Notes under the pieces: generated by a model
Database searches by the model: none
What the model was told of the DNA's origin: nothing
What the model saw: only the letters and a program-made list of their open reading frames with translations
Program-made: the position numbers and the translations under genes
In this document: positions 36,506 to 48,916 of the stretch, in pieces
Position numbering within the stretch: position 1 is the stretch's first letter
Layout of the letters: the number at the start of each line of letters is the position of its first letter
DNA from: Synanceia verrucosa
Taxonomy: Eukaryota > Chordata > Actinopteri > Perciformes > Synanceiidae
Length of the DNA: 64,000 nucleotides
Assembly (NCBI GenBank): GCA_029721515.1
Contig: CM056563.1
Coordinates: forward strand, 18,791,954 to 18,855,953
Direction of reading: 5' to 3'

Positions 36506-38524
36506 AGTATTTTTCATGAAATCAAATCTGTGTGTGTTTTTTGATCCATGACTTCCCCATTAAAACAGCAGTGGGAGTCACAAAGTTTATAAAATTTATA
36601 AAATGTTTTTTTCTTCATGCTGGAGCAGGTTTCTGAGTGTTGCACATCTGTTCTCACACTACTGGACTGAATAACCCAACATTTCCTTGGCCAGTTGTTG
36701 TCTTGAAATGTGTGTTTGATGCATTGTCAGGTAGCATCAGAAGTATCTGCAGAATAACAATAATAATGGCATGTAGTATGCATGCGCCTGAGTTTTGTTT
36801 GTCTGCTAAAAACCTCTGCCACCAATTTATGTTTTATCCAGTTTGCAGCCATCTTTGTCTTTTTTACCTCCATGTGTTAAACATTTCAAAGATTTTAGCT
36901 ACGGAGGCTTTCTGGATCCTCATTCACCTCTGTGGCTCCAGTATTTGGACATGTACCTGTAAGTTTATCTCCCTGAAAGACCAAGGCATGAACCTGTTTT
37001 TATTTCTGCATCAGTGTTCACCCTAAAGTAGCTTCAACACACTAACATTACACCTCTGCTGTTTTTCTTCTTCCCAGCAGATCAACAATCTTCTCTTTAT
37101 CTGATGGGGAACGTCTGACCAAAGCCACCCAGCAGGAAGGACGGATCTCCACTGGATTTCCACTTTTCAGGTGCTCAGAGGTAGACTCTTCTATCCAGGC
37201 AGGGCCTGTGTTGCTCCAGCAGGGAGCTACAACAAACCAGTTAATTATTTTAAAGAGCGAGCTTCCTTCTCAAGCAGAGTTTGTAGTTCTGGTTTGGATT
37301 GCACACCACTCACCAGGGACCTCCTCACTTCCCGTTTGTTCCGCCTACCGTCCAACTTCATATGATTATTCAATTTATTAGTACTGCACCTTTCATATAG
37401 CTAAATACTATAAATGATACAATTCACTGTAAACAGATTTCACTCAGTGAAGGTCTCAGTACTGTGGTAAAAACTTACCCTTGCATTGTATCAGTGATAT
37501 ACAAGCCCCTGAAATGCTGAGCACACTTCACTTACATGTACTGATTTTAATTCTTTTATTTTGACTATAGTGACTTAAGTATTCATGAAGACAACTCAAA
37601 TGACAGCACTGCTAAAAAGAACTGTATAAGCAGCCAGACTCACACTATTAGTCATTTGTTTATTGGTATGGACCTCAGTGTTCCTGCTGTAAATGCATAT
37701 ACCTCTGCCTGCTCACTTCCACATTCTGATAGTTTTGTCATAAATATAAACTCCCTTGCCTTGCTTGTTATCTTTACCAGCACACCTCACATTCCCACAG
37801 TGACAGTTGGAGGATTTTCTCATCTGCTGTCGACCAGTTGGCCGCTGAACTGCTCGGCTGAAGCCCTGCTGGATCTCAGTGATGCTGTGGCGGTGGAGGG
37901 AAGGAACAGCGTCTCTCTCTGTCATGATCCACACCCAGATTCTTCACAAGCTTTCATCCTTCAGCAGCCAGAATCAGCAGAGGTACAGTACCCTCGAGGT
38001 TCCATGTTTCCATCCACCCAAATTAAAGTAAATAAAAGTTTCCTGCTTCACCAGAGTGTAGCAGTTCAGCCAAGGGGGCAGTCATAACCTTGCATAAAAG
38101 TGAATTACAACACCTCATAAAATTCAGACGTTCATAGGTTAACATCTAAAAGAAAAGTTGATTCATAACTTTGGGGACTGTAGACCTTCACCAGCTTCAT
38201 TTTAATGATTTTATTGTTAAAGGCCTCAAGTTAGTAAGTGGCCCCCCATGATTTCAGATTCAAGACTGGAAACTCTCCATGAAATATTCATGTATACATT
38301 ACTATACCTTTTGCACTTTCACCAATTAGACATTATATATATTTGGCCATAGATATGAATAGAGAAATATTTTAATTATGTTACATGACCTCTTTAAAAC
38401 TTTCTTTTATCACTACATCAAGCACAGTGACCCCCACAGCATGAGGTCATGAAGTATTATGTGGTCACCTTTTGCTTCTGTCTCTGTGGAGCTCTTCCTG
38501 TGAACTAGAAACCTCCCCTTTCAT

Positions 38525-38640
38525 GGAATAAAAGAGCGACCCTGCTATTCCTGGATCTGCTCTGGTCATCCCTCTGCCTGTCACTCCCCCTCCCTCCTCT
38601 TTTATCCCTCGCTTCCTGCTGTTGCTGAGCATCCAGATCT
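38525..38640 (+). promoter_or_regulatory. Possible tnnt1 core promoter
   Basis: A TATA-like GGAATAAAAGAG at about 38525 follows CCCCTTTCATG and precedes a pyrimidine-rich stretch without start codons, as expected for an untranslated first exon. The distance to the ATG exon is 4.6 kb. No donor site here is strong, so this is a weak guess. Confidence 0.2.
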
Positions 38641-41002
38641 TAGGTCCAGGAGTAAAAAACTCAAAAAAATCAAATCAAATGCCTTAATTGTCATTGTTTT
38701 ACTGTGAAAACAATTAAATTAGGGGTGATGCTCCACTTGGTGCTCTGCAAATTTACAAAAAGAAAAAAAAACCATAAATGTAATAATAATAACATATTTA
38801 ATAAGAATTAAGAATTGGGATAAGTGATAATTACAGTTATTGCAGTAAGACAAATTCACAGTTAAATATTTTAGACAGGTATTTCACAGTCAAGTAAACT
38901 CTAAGGCCAATGTTCTGTTTTCAGATTGACAATAACTGACATGGCAAATAATTTCCCAAAATTTGAAGCTGTTCATTCTTTTATGTGGTGGCTGTGGATG
39001 CTACATCTGCTGAGACTGAGGGGTACTGCAGTATATCCTAGTATTTGATATTCTTTTATCTTTGTCTCTATTACTTGAGTTCTGAATGTGTCAGCCCTTC
39101 TGCTTCCTCGTTCCACTTCCTGTTTCCTCCTCTGGCCTTCCATCTCTACCTCAGCTCTGTCTTTGTCTCATCGTCACGGCATGTCGAGCTGCTTTTCACA
39201 ATCTGTCGCCTCCACCCTCTTCCAGCTTTCTCCCCTCACATCCGTCACACTCCTCCCTCTTTATTTATTTAGTCCCCCCATACACCTGCCCTGCGGCTCC
39301 CCTCCATTTGTCCAGTGAGGTCATCCCTCTGTTCTCACTAATCCTGTGAGGTGCTCATCTTTCAGCCTCCACTTAATCCTCCTGTGGCCTCCAGTCCTGA
39401 CCGCACACGCTCAGATCTTCACATTTGCTCACGCAGACTCGCAGTTATTCCTGTGTTGGATACTCGGACACTCAGTAATACTCACAGCATGCATACACCC
39501 CCCCCAACACCGCCTGTATAAAACCCCTCTGTCTGTACCATAGCCATTCTGTCTGTCTCTGTCCGTCTGTCTGTCTCTTGTGTCTAGTGACACCACACCT
39601 CCATACAGGTATGTCTGCCTGTCTCTCCTTTAATATGTCCTCTCTAGGTTGTGTTGTCATAGTTTTACTAATCAAATTTTCATTTTATTTATTGTGTCTA
39701 TTTCTTTTCTTTCTTTCATATATTGTGTTAATATTTATTAGTATTTTTATTGCTTATTTTATTATTCTATTAATGTTATTATGGACAGTTTGTGGCATGT
39801 CTTCAGTTTTGTAAATACTTTGGAATACTTTGGAAACACACCAGTAAAAAAAAAAAACCAAAAACATAAAAATTCAACCTATTGCTATTTGTATTTTTTA
39901 ACATCATACATACATTGTACAGATCAATGAACACAACTATAAAAGTATAACCACTGTAACAGTTCTTTATTGTCATTTTTGACCTATTCCTAAAGCAAGA
40001 ATGCCTGCTTAATATTCTCAAGTTTTTGGGTAATGATAATAATTATAATCTACACTGGCAGCAGTTTTTATGGTGTATTCTTTGGACTACCTTAAAAACA
40101 CTGTTGATGATTGTTTTCCAAAATATATTTTTCCCATATTTACATATATAATAATATCTTTGAGCAGCACAAAAAAAACTCCATTCACCCATTAAATAAT
40201 GTTTTATCTCTTAAGCTACTTTTTAAAATAATCACCTTTCTAATTATTGAATATTCTTTATTTGGTATGGCGGTATGTAAAATGATCAGTGCTTAGAAGT
40301 GTTGAGAGTCATCATGGCCGTGTTGTGTGAGCTCCTTGCAATCATCTACACTTCTGTGGGCGACACACGTGTCTGTTAGCACAGCAGACACTCAGAATGA
40401 CACGTACAAACTTCACAGCGTTGTCATGTAGGTGGTAAATTATTTCTGATTTAGTTACATGTGCTGTGGTCCAGTAGCTGGGTTAAGCTTTTGTTGTCTA
40501 GCCCAGACACAGGATCAGGTCCAACACTACCCCAACAAGGACCTTCTCTAGAGCGAGCCATCAATGGACTGACGGCTAATTAAGCTTTTGTCAGTACTGT
40601 GTGTGTGTGTGTGTCTGCCACCCTACATTGTTCCTTTGCTTCTGTGGTCACTGCCGACCACATTCACAAATGTTAGCAGCCTGAGGTCAGACTGGCTAAC
40701 TTTAGCACTCTGTCTGTATGCATGATTGTAGTCTATACAGTTTATTATAGTGTTTGGTGGCTTGTCCAGGTCAGCGTCAGGGTTCCTTGTCTTTTGTCTT
40801 TTTAGAAATATGACTCTGTGTTATTTTAATCCTGCCACACCTTAAACTGCATGTCAAATCAGTTCTACATTAATGTTATGTCAAACAACATGGTGGCTTT
40901 TTTCTCAAAGTACATCAGTTAAACCAACTTCTGACTACCAATTTCATATACTACTAAGCTAGCTATACACCATTTTCTGTTCACTATATATTATATTAAC
41001 AG

Positions 41003-41025
41003 ACACACACACACACACACACACA
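41003..41025. repeat. (CA)n microsatellite
   Basis: About eleven uninterrupted CA units in the spacer upstream of tnnt1. Confidence 0.85.
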
Positions 41026-43183
41026 ATGCTCTTGACTATAATTAACCTCACTAACGCCTGAGTTTGTTGTCTGTTGGAACTTGACTCCTCTCCTAAATCC
41101 CCCGGTTCGCTCATGGCTCTTCTTTCTCTCCAGTCCATACCTCTCATTCATTCCTGTGTTCATCTCTCCCTCCATTATGTACTTATGCATAGGTCTTACC
41201 TTCACATAACTTTGAGCAAGGCACCAATAAATAGATATAATAACATTTACATAAAAAACACACGATAATAAAGAAATAGTCCAGAATTTGGGTTATACTG
41301 CACACAATTATTTATTTTGTGCTGCAGGCTGGATGAAGATCAATCCACCTATCAGCTCTCTAATCAACACGTTCTTTGTTGAACACATTTAAGTTGCATA
41401 AAGATGTGTAAAGCCGAGGGGAGCTGCAGATTTCAGGTGATAACTCTCTGCCTGTTCATCACTGCAACCTCTTTCACATTGTCATTTGATACAGTGGTAT
41501 TATAAAGATTAGCTGCTTTAATCAAATAGAAAAACAAGCAAAAAAAAACTTTGCTTTCTGCAGCTTTCTGGAGCATGTGTGGACAGAGCCTAGCTGGCAC
41601 AGCCCAGGCTACAGACACCAGAGTGAAAAAAATAATGGGTTGTGGGTAAACAATTTTGGAAATGAAACACTCTGAAGGTGAGAGCTGGTTTCTTTCACCT
41701 TCAGACTGTTCTCTGTCTGTATAAACAGAGAGGATCAATGTCAGCACAGGGAAGATTGAATCCTTTTTGATTTGTAGTTGAAAGGACGGCTGGTATCCGG
41801 CAATGCCAAGCTGCTGGGGCTGGTATGGCGATGGGCATGACAACTGACGGTGGGCAAAGCTTTTAACGACAGTTAACGCCTCGAAAAATTCAAGCGCACA
41901 GTTACAGGGTCACTATAAATTCATCCTGATGACAGGATGGGAGGAGAAGATGGAGGGTGTGATGGTAGGTACAGGGATACTAGAAGGAAATTCGGTTTGC
42001 TTGAAATAAGATTTTACCAGAAATCCTGTTACAAGCAATAATTCTAAAGATCTGATTGAGCTTTAGTATAATGTCATGACATCTAACACAGGATATTCAA
42101 CCACATAATGGAGAAAAAGTGACCTTTGAGCTGCTGACTCAGTTTATCAGTCGTCTCCTCAGTTGCTCAGTGAACGTGTCAAGCTGTGAAACCAGTTCTT
42201 AAGACAGAGGTGTTAAGTTTCAGCATGTGTTGAACAGCAAATTATCGTCTTTAGTTTACAGACTCTTTCAACACTATGTCCCATGTTTGAAAGTAAATAA
42301 TTTGTCAGAAAAATCAGGACTGAGGGCAAAAAGGTGAATGGGGTTAAAGCAGAGAGAGACGGGGGGCGGAAACTGGAAAGTGAGAGAAACTAAATCTCCC
42401 CTGGTCTTTCTGTGTGTAACCCTTGTCAAATTCTCACCTGTTGACGCTCCATCAATCTCCCAGCATCCCCCTGCCAGGAAGATGTCAGCTCGCTGTGCGT
42501 CTGTCAGCCAGGACAATGGCAGCTCAGAGGGACAATTTATAGACAAAACCTTGTCAGTGTGCATTGTGTTCTTCTCTGCTTGTTTTTTTATCTCCAAAGT
42601 GATTAATCACAGGAGAACAGGGGCTGTGGCCACCTGTCATTTAGCAACGATGACTCAGTTGTACTTATGCATAAGCCTGCATTTACGTCATATAGTCATA
42701 TAGATTTCTTTAAAAAAAAAAAAAAAATAAAAAAAAAAAACTCCCGATATGGTTGGAAATATTTAATCCAGGTAGCCAAATATAGGAATAAACCAAATAT
42801 TGTGTTGTGGTCTCTAAATCTAGGACTTTAAAGCAATGTTTTTGATACTAAGTACATCCAAGGCTAATGGGAATGTCATTAGTTTCGCTGGTGATAAACT
42901 AAAAGTTAAAAAAAGTATTGTACAAATAACCTAGAAACTTTTTTTGTCTTGAAATATAGAAATGTTTAATGCGTTTTTCTGAAAAACCTGAAAAACAAAG
43001 GACTGCACCTAACGTTTAGATATTTTTATTGTTATTTGATTATTAGTAGTATTATACAGTCAGAAATCATCTCCTAGAAGTGACACTTTTAAATTGCTGG
43101 TAATATTTTACCAACAGGGTAATCTACTGACTCTGTCACCATCTTCTTGATTTGATTGTCATTTGTTTGTCTTCTTTGCAGTC

Positions 43184-46100
43184 ATGTCAGATGTAGAAGA
43201 GGAGTATGAGTGAGTAGCGCAGCATCCCTCACTCTTTTATTTCCACATAAATGCAAACCTGTGATCTTCACTGATTAATATGCTTCTCTCTCCCTTTTCC
43301 TCGTCTCTCCAGGGAGCAGGGTAAGTTCAGTAAGACTTGTGCCTCTCAAACGCAGTGAACAACATCACTGAAACCACATTCATTTCTCTGCGTCTCCTTT
43401 CTCCCAGAGGCTGAGGAGGAGCAGGAGGCTGAGCCAGAGGAGCAGGAGGAGACTGAGCAGGCAGAGGACTATGGAGGAGGTGAGGTCAGGGAGACAAAGC
43501 AGAGGGGCATGACGTCTGGAGATGAAAACTGGTTTGATTAAATGTGTTAAAAAAATAATTCTATAAACCCTATATATGATGAACTCTGACCTCTCGACCT
43601 CCCCTCTGTCCTGCTCTGCTATTGGCTGACGCTGCCCTGGTTTGGACTCTCAGACCAGCAAGATTACCAAGGTACGGTGACAGCACATCATCCCTCACAC
43701 TTTTAGACACAATTTGACACCTTTTATGACGAGCCCTAAAAGTCAGTGCAGCTGGAAGTCATATCTAGATGTCTTTATTTATTAAAGAGAAGGAAACATT
43801 TATTTTCACCTGATTTTTAATTGCTCATAGATACAGAAGACTAGTCGATCAATATAGTACTTCTCCACGTCATACCTGTGATATTCTATTTGTGTGTTTT
43901 ATTTCAAAACAAATTGTTTTCTGAAGACTTACAGATGCACTGTTTTTTAACAAATTAACAAAGGATCCACCATGTTTTTAGAGCATGTATTTTTCATGCA
44001 TTCACGATCATCAACCTCTATGGTGTTGGAAGGTGAGAAGCCCTGTCAGATGACTAGATTGTGAGTCTTTGGCCTTGGCCATGGTTTAACTCAACAAGGA
44101 TCAGGAAATAGGGAATAGTCCAATCTGCATGTAAAAATGATCCATATGTGCCTTCTGTAATGACAAATGTTCACAGAATGGTCCAAAAACTACAATTCCC
44201 TACGGCCACAGTGGGTGGTACATATAGAGCTTTCCAGAAGTGAAAAATCCCATAGAGGATTTAGATTATTGGCCATAATCCACACGGTTTTAACACGAGC
44301 TATGAGTTTGTGCAACGATAGTTTATGTTTTATGGTCATGATCCATCCATAATGGATTGGCTGATAGGATTTTCTGAAACATCATTCTGAACAGGAACTT
44401 CCCCTCTGGAGCTGTTCAAAACTTCACCGTTGAGCTCTGTTAGTGCTCGTGAATGGTGTGGCTCTCAATGCATGATGGGAAATGATGTGTTTTAAAGCAG
44501 TAGTTAAACATTGTGGGAACTATGCTTATGCTTGTGGGAACTCGCTTCCTGTGCAGTAGCCTTCAGATATTAACTTGGGACTTCTTTCAGTCGTTCCACA
44601 CCTCTTCCCTCCTTATCTTCCCCATGTTTTATTTGTCACTTTGTTTTTCCATTTTTTTCCCCTCGTTTTTTGCCTCTCGATCACCCGATGTCTCATCTTC
44701 CCATCCTCCTTTCCTTCCTACACCTGTTCCTCATAACATCCTTTCTTCCTTGCTCCCTATCCTGTTACCTTTTCTATTTCCTTGCTTTCCAAATGTGTAC
44801 TTTTCACCCATCAGTAATGTCTCCTTTGTTGCTTCATGTATTTCTGGTACTCTCGTTCATCTCATCTCACATCTTTCATTCTGTCTTCATATGGCTGATC
44901 CGTCAGATCAAGACACCCAAGAGGAAGGTGAGAAAAAGTAGACTTGTGGATCCCTAAAGCGTTAAAGTCCTGATTTTCTCCTCGAGAAAGATTATTTTAA
45001 TAGCTGTGGTCAAAATTACACCGTGTAGAAGTCCACTGTAAGCCTGGATTGATGAGGGTGCTTTGGTCAAATAGAAATGTTTTTTTTTTTTTTTGTTTCA
45101 TTACGATCATATTTTTTTCTTTTCTCAGTCCCATGCTTGCTGTGCTTTCAGTCAGAGTAATAACTGTATTAACAAACTTCAGATTTTAATTTGTCCTTTC
45201 ACGTGTTTGAAATAACCATTATTTTCTCTCTCTTTCATCAACAGAAGAGGAGCGCCCGAAACCAAAGTAAGTTCACGTTATTGTATTTTGTTTGATTGGA
45301 GTGGTGATTATTTTAACATTTTTCTTTTCCAAAACTCTCAAAACTGTTTGTGTTTAGTTTTTATCCTTTTTTTTTTCAGACCTCTAGCTCCTCAGCTCGC
45401 CCCTCCAAAGATTCCTGAGGGGGAGAGGGTGGATTTTGATGTAAGTCTAGATGAGGGGATCAGACCGGATCACTTAAATGTTCTTCCTTTTTTGACTTTT
45501 GGACATATAACTTCAGCCAACTTAAAACTGGCCTCTGTTGCGCTCGCCCACATCCACTCACATCGGTGTGGCAGAGCAAACGTGTTATATTCAGGGTATC
45601 CTGGTGAAATTTGTTCAAAAATCCTGAACCATCTGGTAATAGCCTCAACATAAATTATCATTGCTATGTTGACGACACACAGATATCTTCCTGTAACAGC
45701 CAATGCCTCCTCCCAGCTAGGAACTGATTAGATGTATAACAACTTCCTGTTATCTGAGTACCTCCAGGACTGAAATGCTTCGAGTTAGTCCATGATTGAA
45801 GTTTAAGTCAGGAATAGTTTTTTGACCCCTCTTTTAATGTTACATATATCAAAAATGCCTCCAAACATTTCTTTATTTTGTCCATGAAGCAGCTGTAAGA
45901 GCCCTTCTTCCTCCGACGTATTTCACTAACTAGACATAAAGACGTACATCGTCTGGGAATTTAAATAGCTGTAAATAGATTTTGGGTCATCTCAGCCAGA
46001 TATTGCGGACAGGACTTGTTATTTGAGCTTCAATAATCTGCTGAGTCATGCTGTGTTTTTTTTCCCACCAGGACATCCACAGAAAGCGCATGGAGAAGGA

Positions 46101-47751
46101 CCTGCTGGAGCTTCATACACTGATCGACGTCCACTTTGATCAGAGGAAGAAGGATGAGGAAGAACTCATCGGCCTCAAGGAACGAATTGTAAGTTTACGA
46201 CCCCTTCACACCCCATTTGGTTCGTCAGTTTAAGTTTATGCAAACCAAAATTACAGCAGGGAACCTCAGCCCGACGAAAACGTATCCAAATGTTGCTTCA
46301 TGCTGAATCAATTGCACTAAAACGGTTTATGGCTTCTTTGCTGTGCTTTGCCTCAGGAACGTCGTCGGTCAGAGAGAGCTGAGATCCAGAGGGTTAGAGC
46401 AGAGAAGGAGAAGGACCGACAGAACAGGATCGCGGTAAAACAAACACACAATGTGAAACCACTGTTAAGCTCCTCGGTATAACACAGGATAAGTTTCCTA
46501 ATTTTTCTCAATCCTTCATCACTCCATCCTTCTGCATCTGTCAGGAGGAACGTCAAAGAAAAGAGGAAGAGGAAGCCAAGAGGAAGGCTGACGATGAGCT
46601 CAAAAAGAAAAAAGTGTTGTCTGGCATGGGAGCGAACTTTGGAGGCTTCCTGGCCAAGGTCTGCTGTTATTCACAGTACAGGTCACAATAACGATGATGA
46701 TGATGATGATGATGATGGTGAAGAGGTGGATGTGTGCGTTCTATCGCAGGCCGAGTCGAGGAAGGGCAAGCGTCTGACAGGCAGAGAGATCAAGAAGAAA
46801 ACTCTGGCAGAAAGACGGCAGCCGCTAAACATCGACAACATGAGGGAGGATGCGCTCAAGTGAGTCTCCTCCCGCTGCTTTTATTGTGACCAAAATAAAG
46901 GTCTGCATCCGAACAAAATGTTGTCTTTATGTTTCAAAGGCAACAGGCCCAGGAGATGTGGAACTGGATCTACCAGCTGGAGTCTGAGAAGTTTGACTTC
47001 ATGGAGTACATGAAGCATCAGAAATATGAGGTACCAGTGCAGCAGCTAGCTAGTTACTGGATATAAAGCACACAAACACACCTTGAGGCAAATGTTTGCC
47101 ACTGCTGCTCTAAATTAACAGTAAAGTATTTTTTTTATTATTTCTATAATGGTGAATCCACCAGTATGTGGAGTAGTCCAGGGTTCTGGCTCACATTTGT
47201 GTCTAAAAGGTGAATTCAGTTTAAATTCCTCACTCCTGTTCAAAATGGTGAAGAGTAGTGAACTCAGTGAGAAAGAAAGAGTCTGAATTAAAGCTCTGAA
47301 ATGATGCTGAGGCTCTTTGAGACAAACAGGACAGCTGCTCTAATACATTTGTTCAGCACTGTATGTTTTTACCAACAGTGAGAATGATCCAATCATGTTC
47401 TTTTTTTAAGAACAGAACCCAAAATAGTAGTGAATTTAATATTTTTTTGATATATTTCTTAAAAAAAAAATAAGCGAACTATCAAGCATGGAAATAATAG
47501 TAGTGTACTAATCTGTTTCATGATTAAATTTAAATTTCTAAATTTCTTTGCCTCCTTCAGATCATTGTGCTGCTGAACAGAATCCAACATGCTCAGAAAT
47601 TGTGAGTATTTTTTAATGATAAACAGCTGTTTATCTGTACCTTCAATCACTGTTCCTTCATCTTTCTTACTTTCCTTCTTGTTCCTCCTCTCCTCTTTCC
47701 TACAGTAAAAAGATTCATGGCAAAGGAAAGGTGGGCGGTCGCTGGAAGTAA
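43184..47751 (+). CDS. tnnt1: Troponin T, slow skeletal type
   Basis: Tropomyosin-binding subunit of troponin that anchors the complex on the muscle thin filament. Fourteen coding exons: 43184-43209, 43313-43320 (8 nt), 43408-43479, 43654-43671, 44907-44927, 45245-45266, 45380-45440, 46072-46188, 46357-46434, 46545-46658, 46750-46859, 46940-47030, 47561-47601 and 47706-47751. They sum to 825 nt, 274 residues, near the human 278. Residues 1-52 are the acidic hypervariable N-terminus spread over tiny exons, the part that is alternatively spliced in troponin T genes. Next come PPKIPEGERVDFDDIHRKRM, LLELHTLIDVHFDQRKK and ERIERRRSERAE (tropomyosin-binding core), and the end VGGRWK. LIDVHF and KVLSGMGANFGGFL match TNNT1 more closely than TNNT2 or TNNT3. 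The neighbouring synaptotagmin fits the vertebrate troponin-synaptotagmin linkage. Confidence 0.93.
45615..45950 (+). mobile_element. Decayed L2/Rex1-type LINE reverse-transcriptase fragment
   Basis: In tnnt1 intron 7, TAT GTT GAC GAC ACA CAG ATA at 45665-45685 reads YVDDTQI, preceded by NYHC. This is the catalytic box of CR1/L2/Rex1-group reverse transcriptases, usually YADDTQ. Farther on, 45851-45874 reads KNASKHFF and the sequence continues toward EPFFL after a stop, which parallels the KNAAK..FFHLRNI..RPFL block downstream in the same proteins. Frameshifts and stops show that it is dead. Confidence 0.68.
46686..46717. repeat. (GAT)n tract in a 91-bp tnnt1 intron
   Basis: About nine GAT units fill roughly a third of intron 10 (46659-46749), between two well-defined splice sites. 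Confidence 0.85.
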
Positions 47752-47914
47752 AGGGCTGCCAAGAAGAAAGAGCGAAAACACATTGACAACACAAAGTGGA
47801 GGCAGTATAGAAACGCAGGAAACACTCATTTCCTCTATCGTGCCAGAGCCGCTCTGTACGCTTTTACAGTGAGTGTGAAAGATATTGAGTGTTTCTCCAA
47901 AAGATGTATAAGAT

Positions 47915-47920
47915 AATAAA
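47915..47920 (+). terminator. tnnt1 poly(A) signal
   Basis: AATAAA lies 164 bp after the TAA stop at 47749-47751 and is the first canonical hexamer downstream. Confidence 0.6.
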
Positions 47921-48561
47921 ACAACATGCCCTCAGTTTGGAGTTGTTGTGTGGATCACAACCCCAAAAAATGTCTCTGATCTATTTTTAGTTTATGTACT
48001 CTGGTTTCAATTTGTATGTTAGAACATCTGGAAACTCAAACTGCAGTCTGCAGACAGCTGCTTCGAATTTTAGGCTTCAGTGACCCAATTTTACAACAAA
48101 AGCTAGTGTTCTTGAAGAGGAAGGGTCACAATCTTCTTGCTGTTATGTGTGGAAGAGCCTGGAAAATCTCTCTCTTTAAAGATGGTCCCTGCCTGTAAAA
48201 ACCCTCAACTCTTAATAAACGATCATTGCTGTTATGTGCCTCGACACAATGCTTTGCTAATGCATTGTCTACATTTTTTATTATTATTATTTTATTTTTT
48301 GCATATTTCTGTTCAAGGAGTATGACAGTGTCTGAAATAAAACATTAGCTGGGGAGGTATTGTTCAGAGGAAGAACACAGATATTCTTTGAGATTAAAGT
48401 GGTGAAAGAGCAAGAAAATACTCACAAATATATGAGAAAAAAAATGGTGATACATTTCGCAAAAGAACTCACCATATTTAATTTGTTGTGTCTAAAGCAT
48501 AGACTGTATGAAATGAGCTTAGAGGCCCTGATTTATGTATAACTTTAAGTGTTATTATGTA

Positions 48562-48916
48562 TTTAAGGGGACACTGTGTAAGGTTTTAAGTATTTTACTA
48601 CCTCAAATCAACTTCATTCATTCATCAATAGATCCTCACTGGTATAAAATAACCTATGCCAACAATCTGACTTATCTCTCTTTACATAGGACGCTCATAT
48701 GGAGGCTTCCATGTCTTTCTGGTCTATAAAAAACTATGAATTGCCAAGAGGGACATAAAGGACGACCTGCTAGTACCGATAGAGCAAAACACTTTTTCGC
48801 GTTTAGTAGTTCCAACCAGTTGCAATGCACAGTTGAAAATATGTGGCGCCAGACAGCGAATGCAAAATCAAATCTAACCACTAGATGAGAAAAAAATTAC
48901 ACAGTGTACCTTTAAA
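48562..48916. mobile_element. MITE with TTTAAGG(G/T)..ACACTGTGTAA inverted ends
   Basis: The left end TTTAAGGGGACACTGTGTAA and the right end (as reverse complement) TTTAAAGGTACACTGTGTAA differ at two bases. The 355-bp body has no transposase frame. I recognise the CACTGTGTAAG end style from common fish MITEs but cannot place the superfamily. Confidence 0.6.

Larger units (their letters stand above)
36506..43183. other. Intergenic spacer and 5' flank of tnnt1
   Basis: No gene recognised in 6.7 kb. It holds a CT-rich stretch (39050-39420), a (TG)n at 40593-40613, a (CA)n at 41003-41025, an A-run near 42712-42740, and a diverged dispersed repeat near 38655-38900 (ATGCCTTAATTGTCATTG type). An open frame of 143 codons at 37656-38087 has no familiar motif. 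The untranslated first exon of tnnt1 should lie here. Confidence 0.5.

Noticed and set aside
37656..38087. 143-codon open frame upstream of tnnt1
   Set aside because: No recognisable domain, no plausible splice partners and ordinary composition; treated as chance.
36506..43183. CRISPR-like or phage-like repeats
   Set aside because: No regularly spaced direct repeats; only eukaryotic microsatellites and dispersed elements are seen.
44513..44941. 142-codon open frame in a tnnt1 intron
   Set aside because: Low-complexity Ser/Phe/Pro translation of a CT-rich intron; it only runs into the 21-nt exon at 44907-44927 in another frame.
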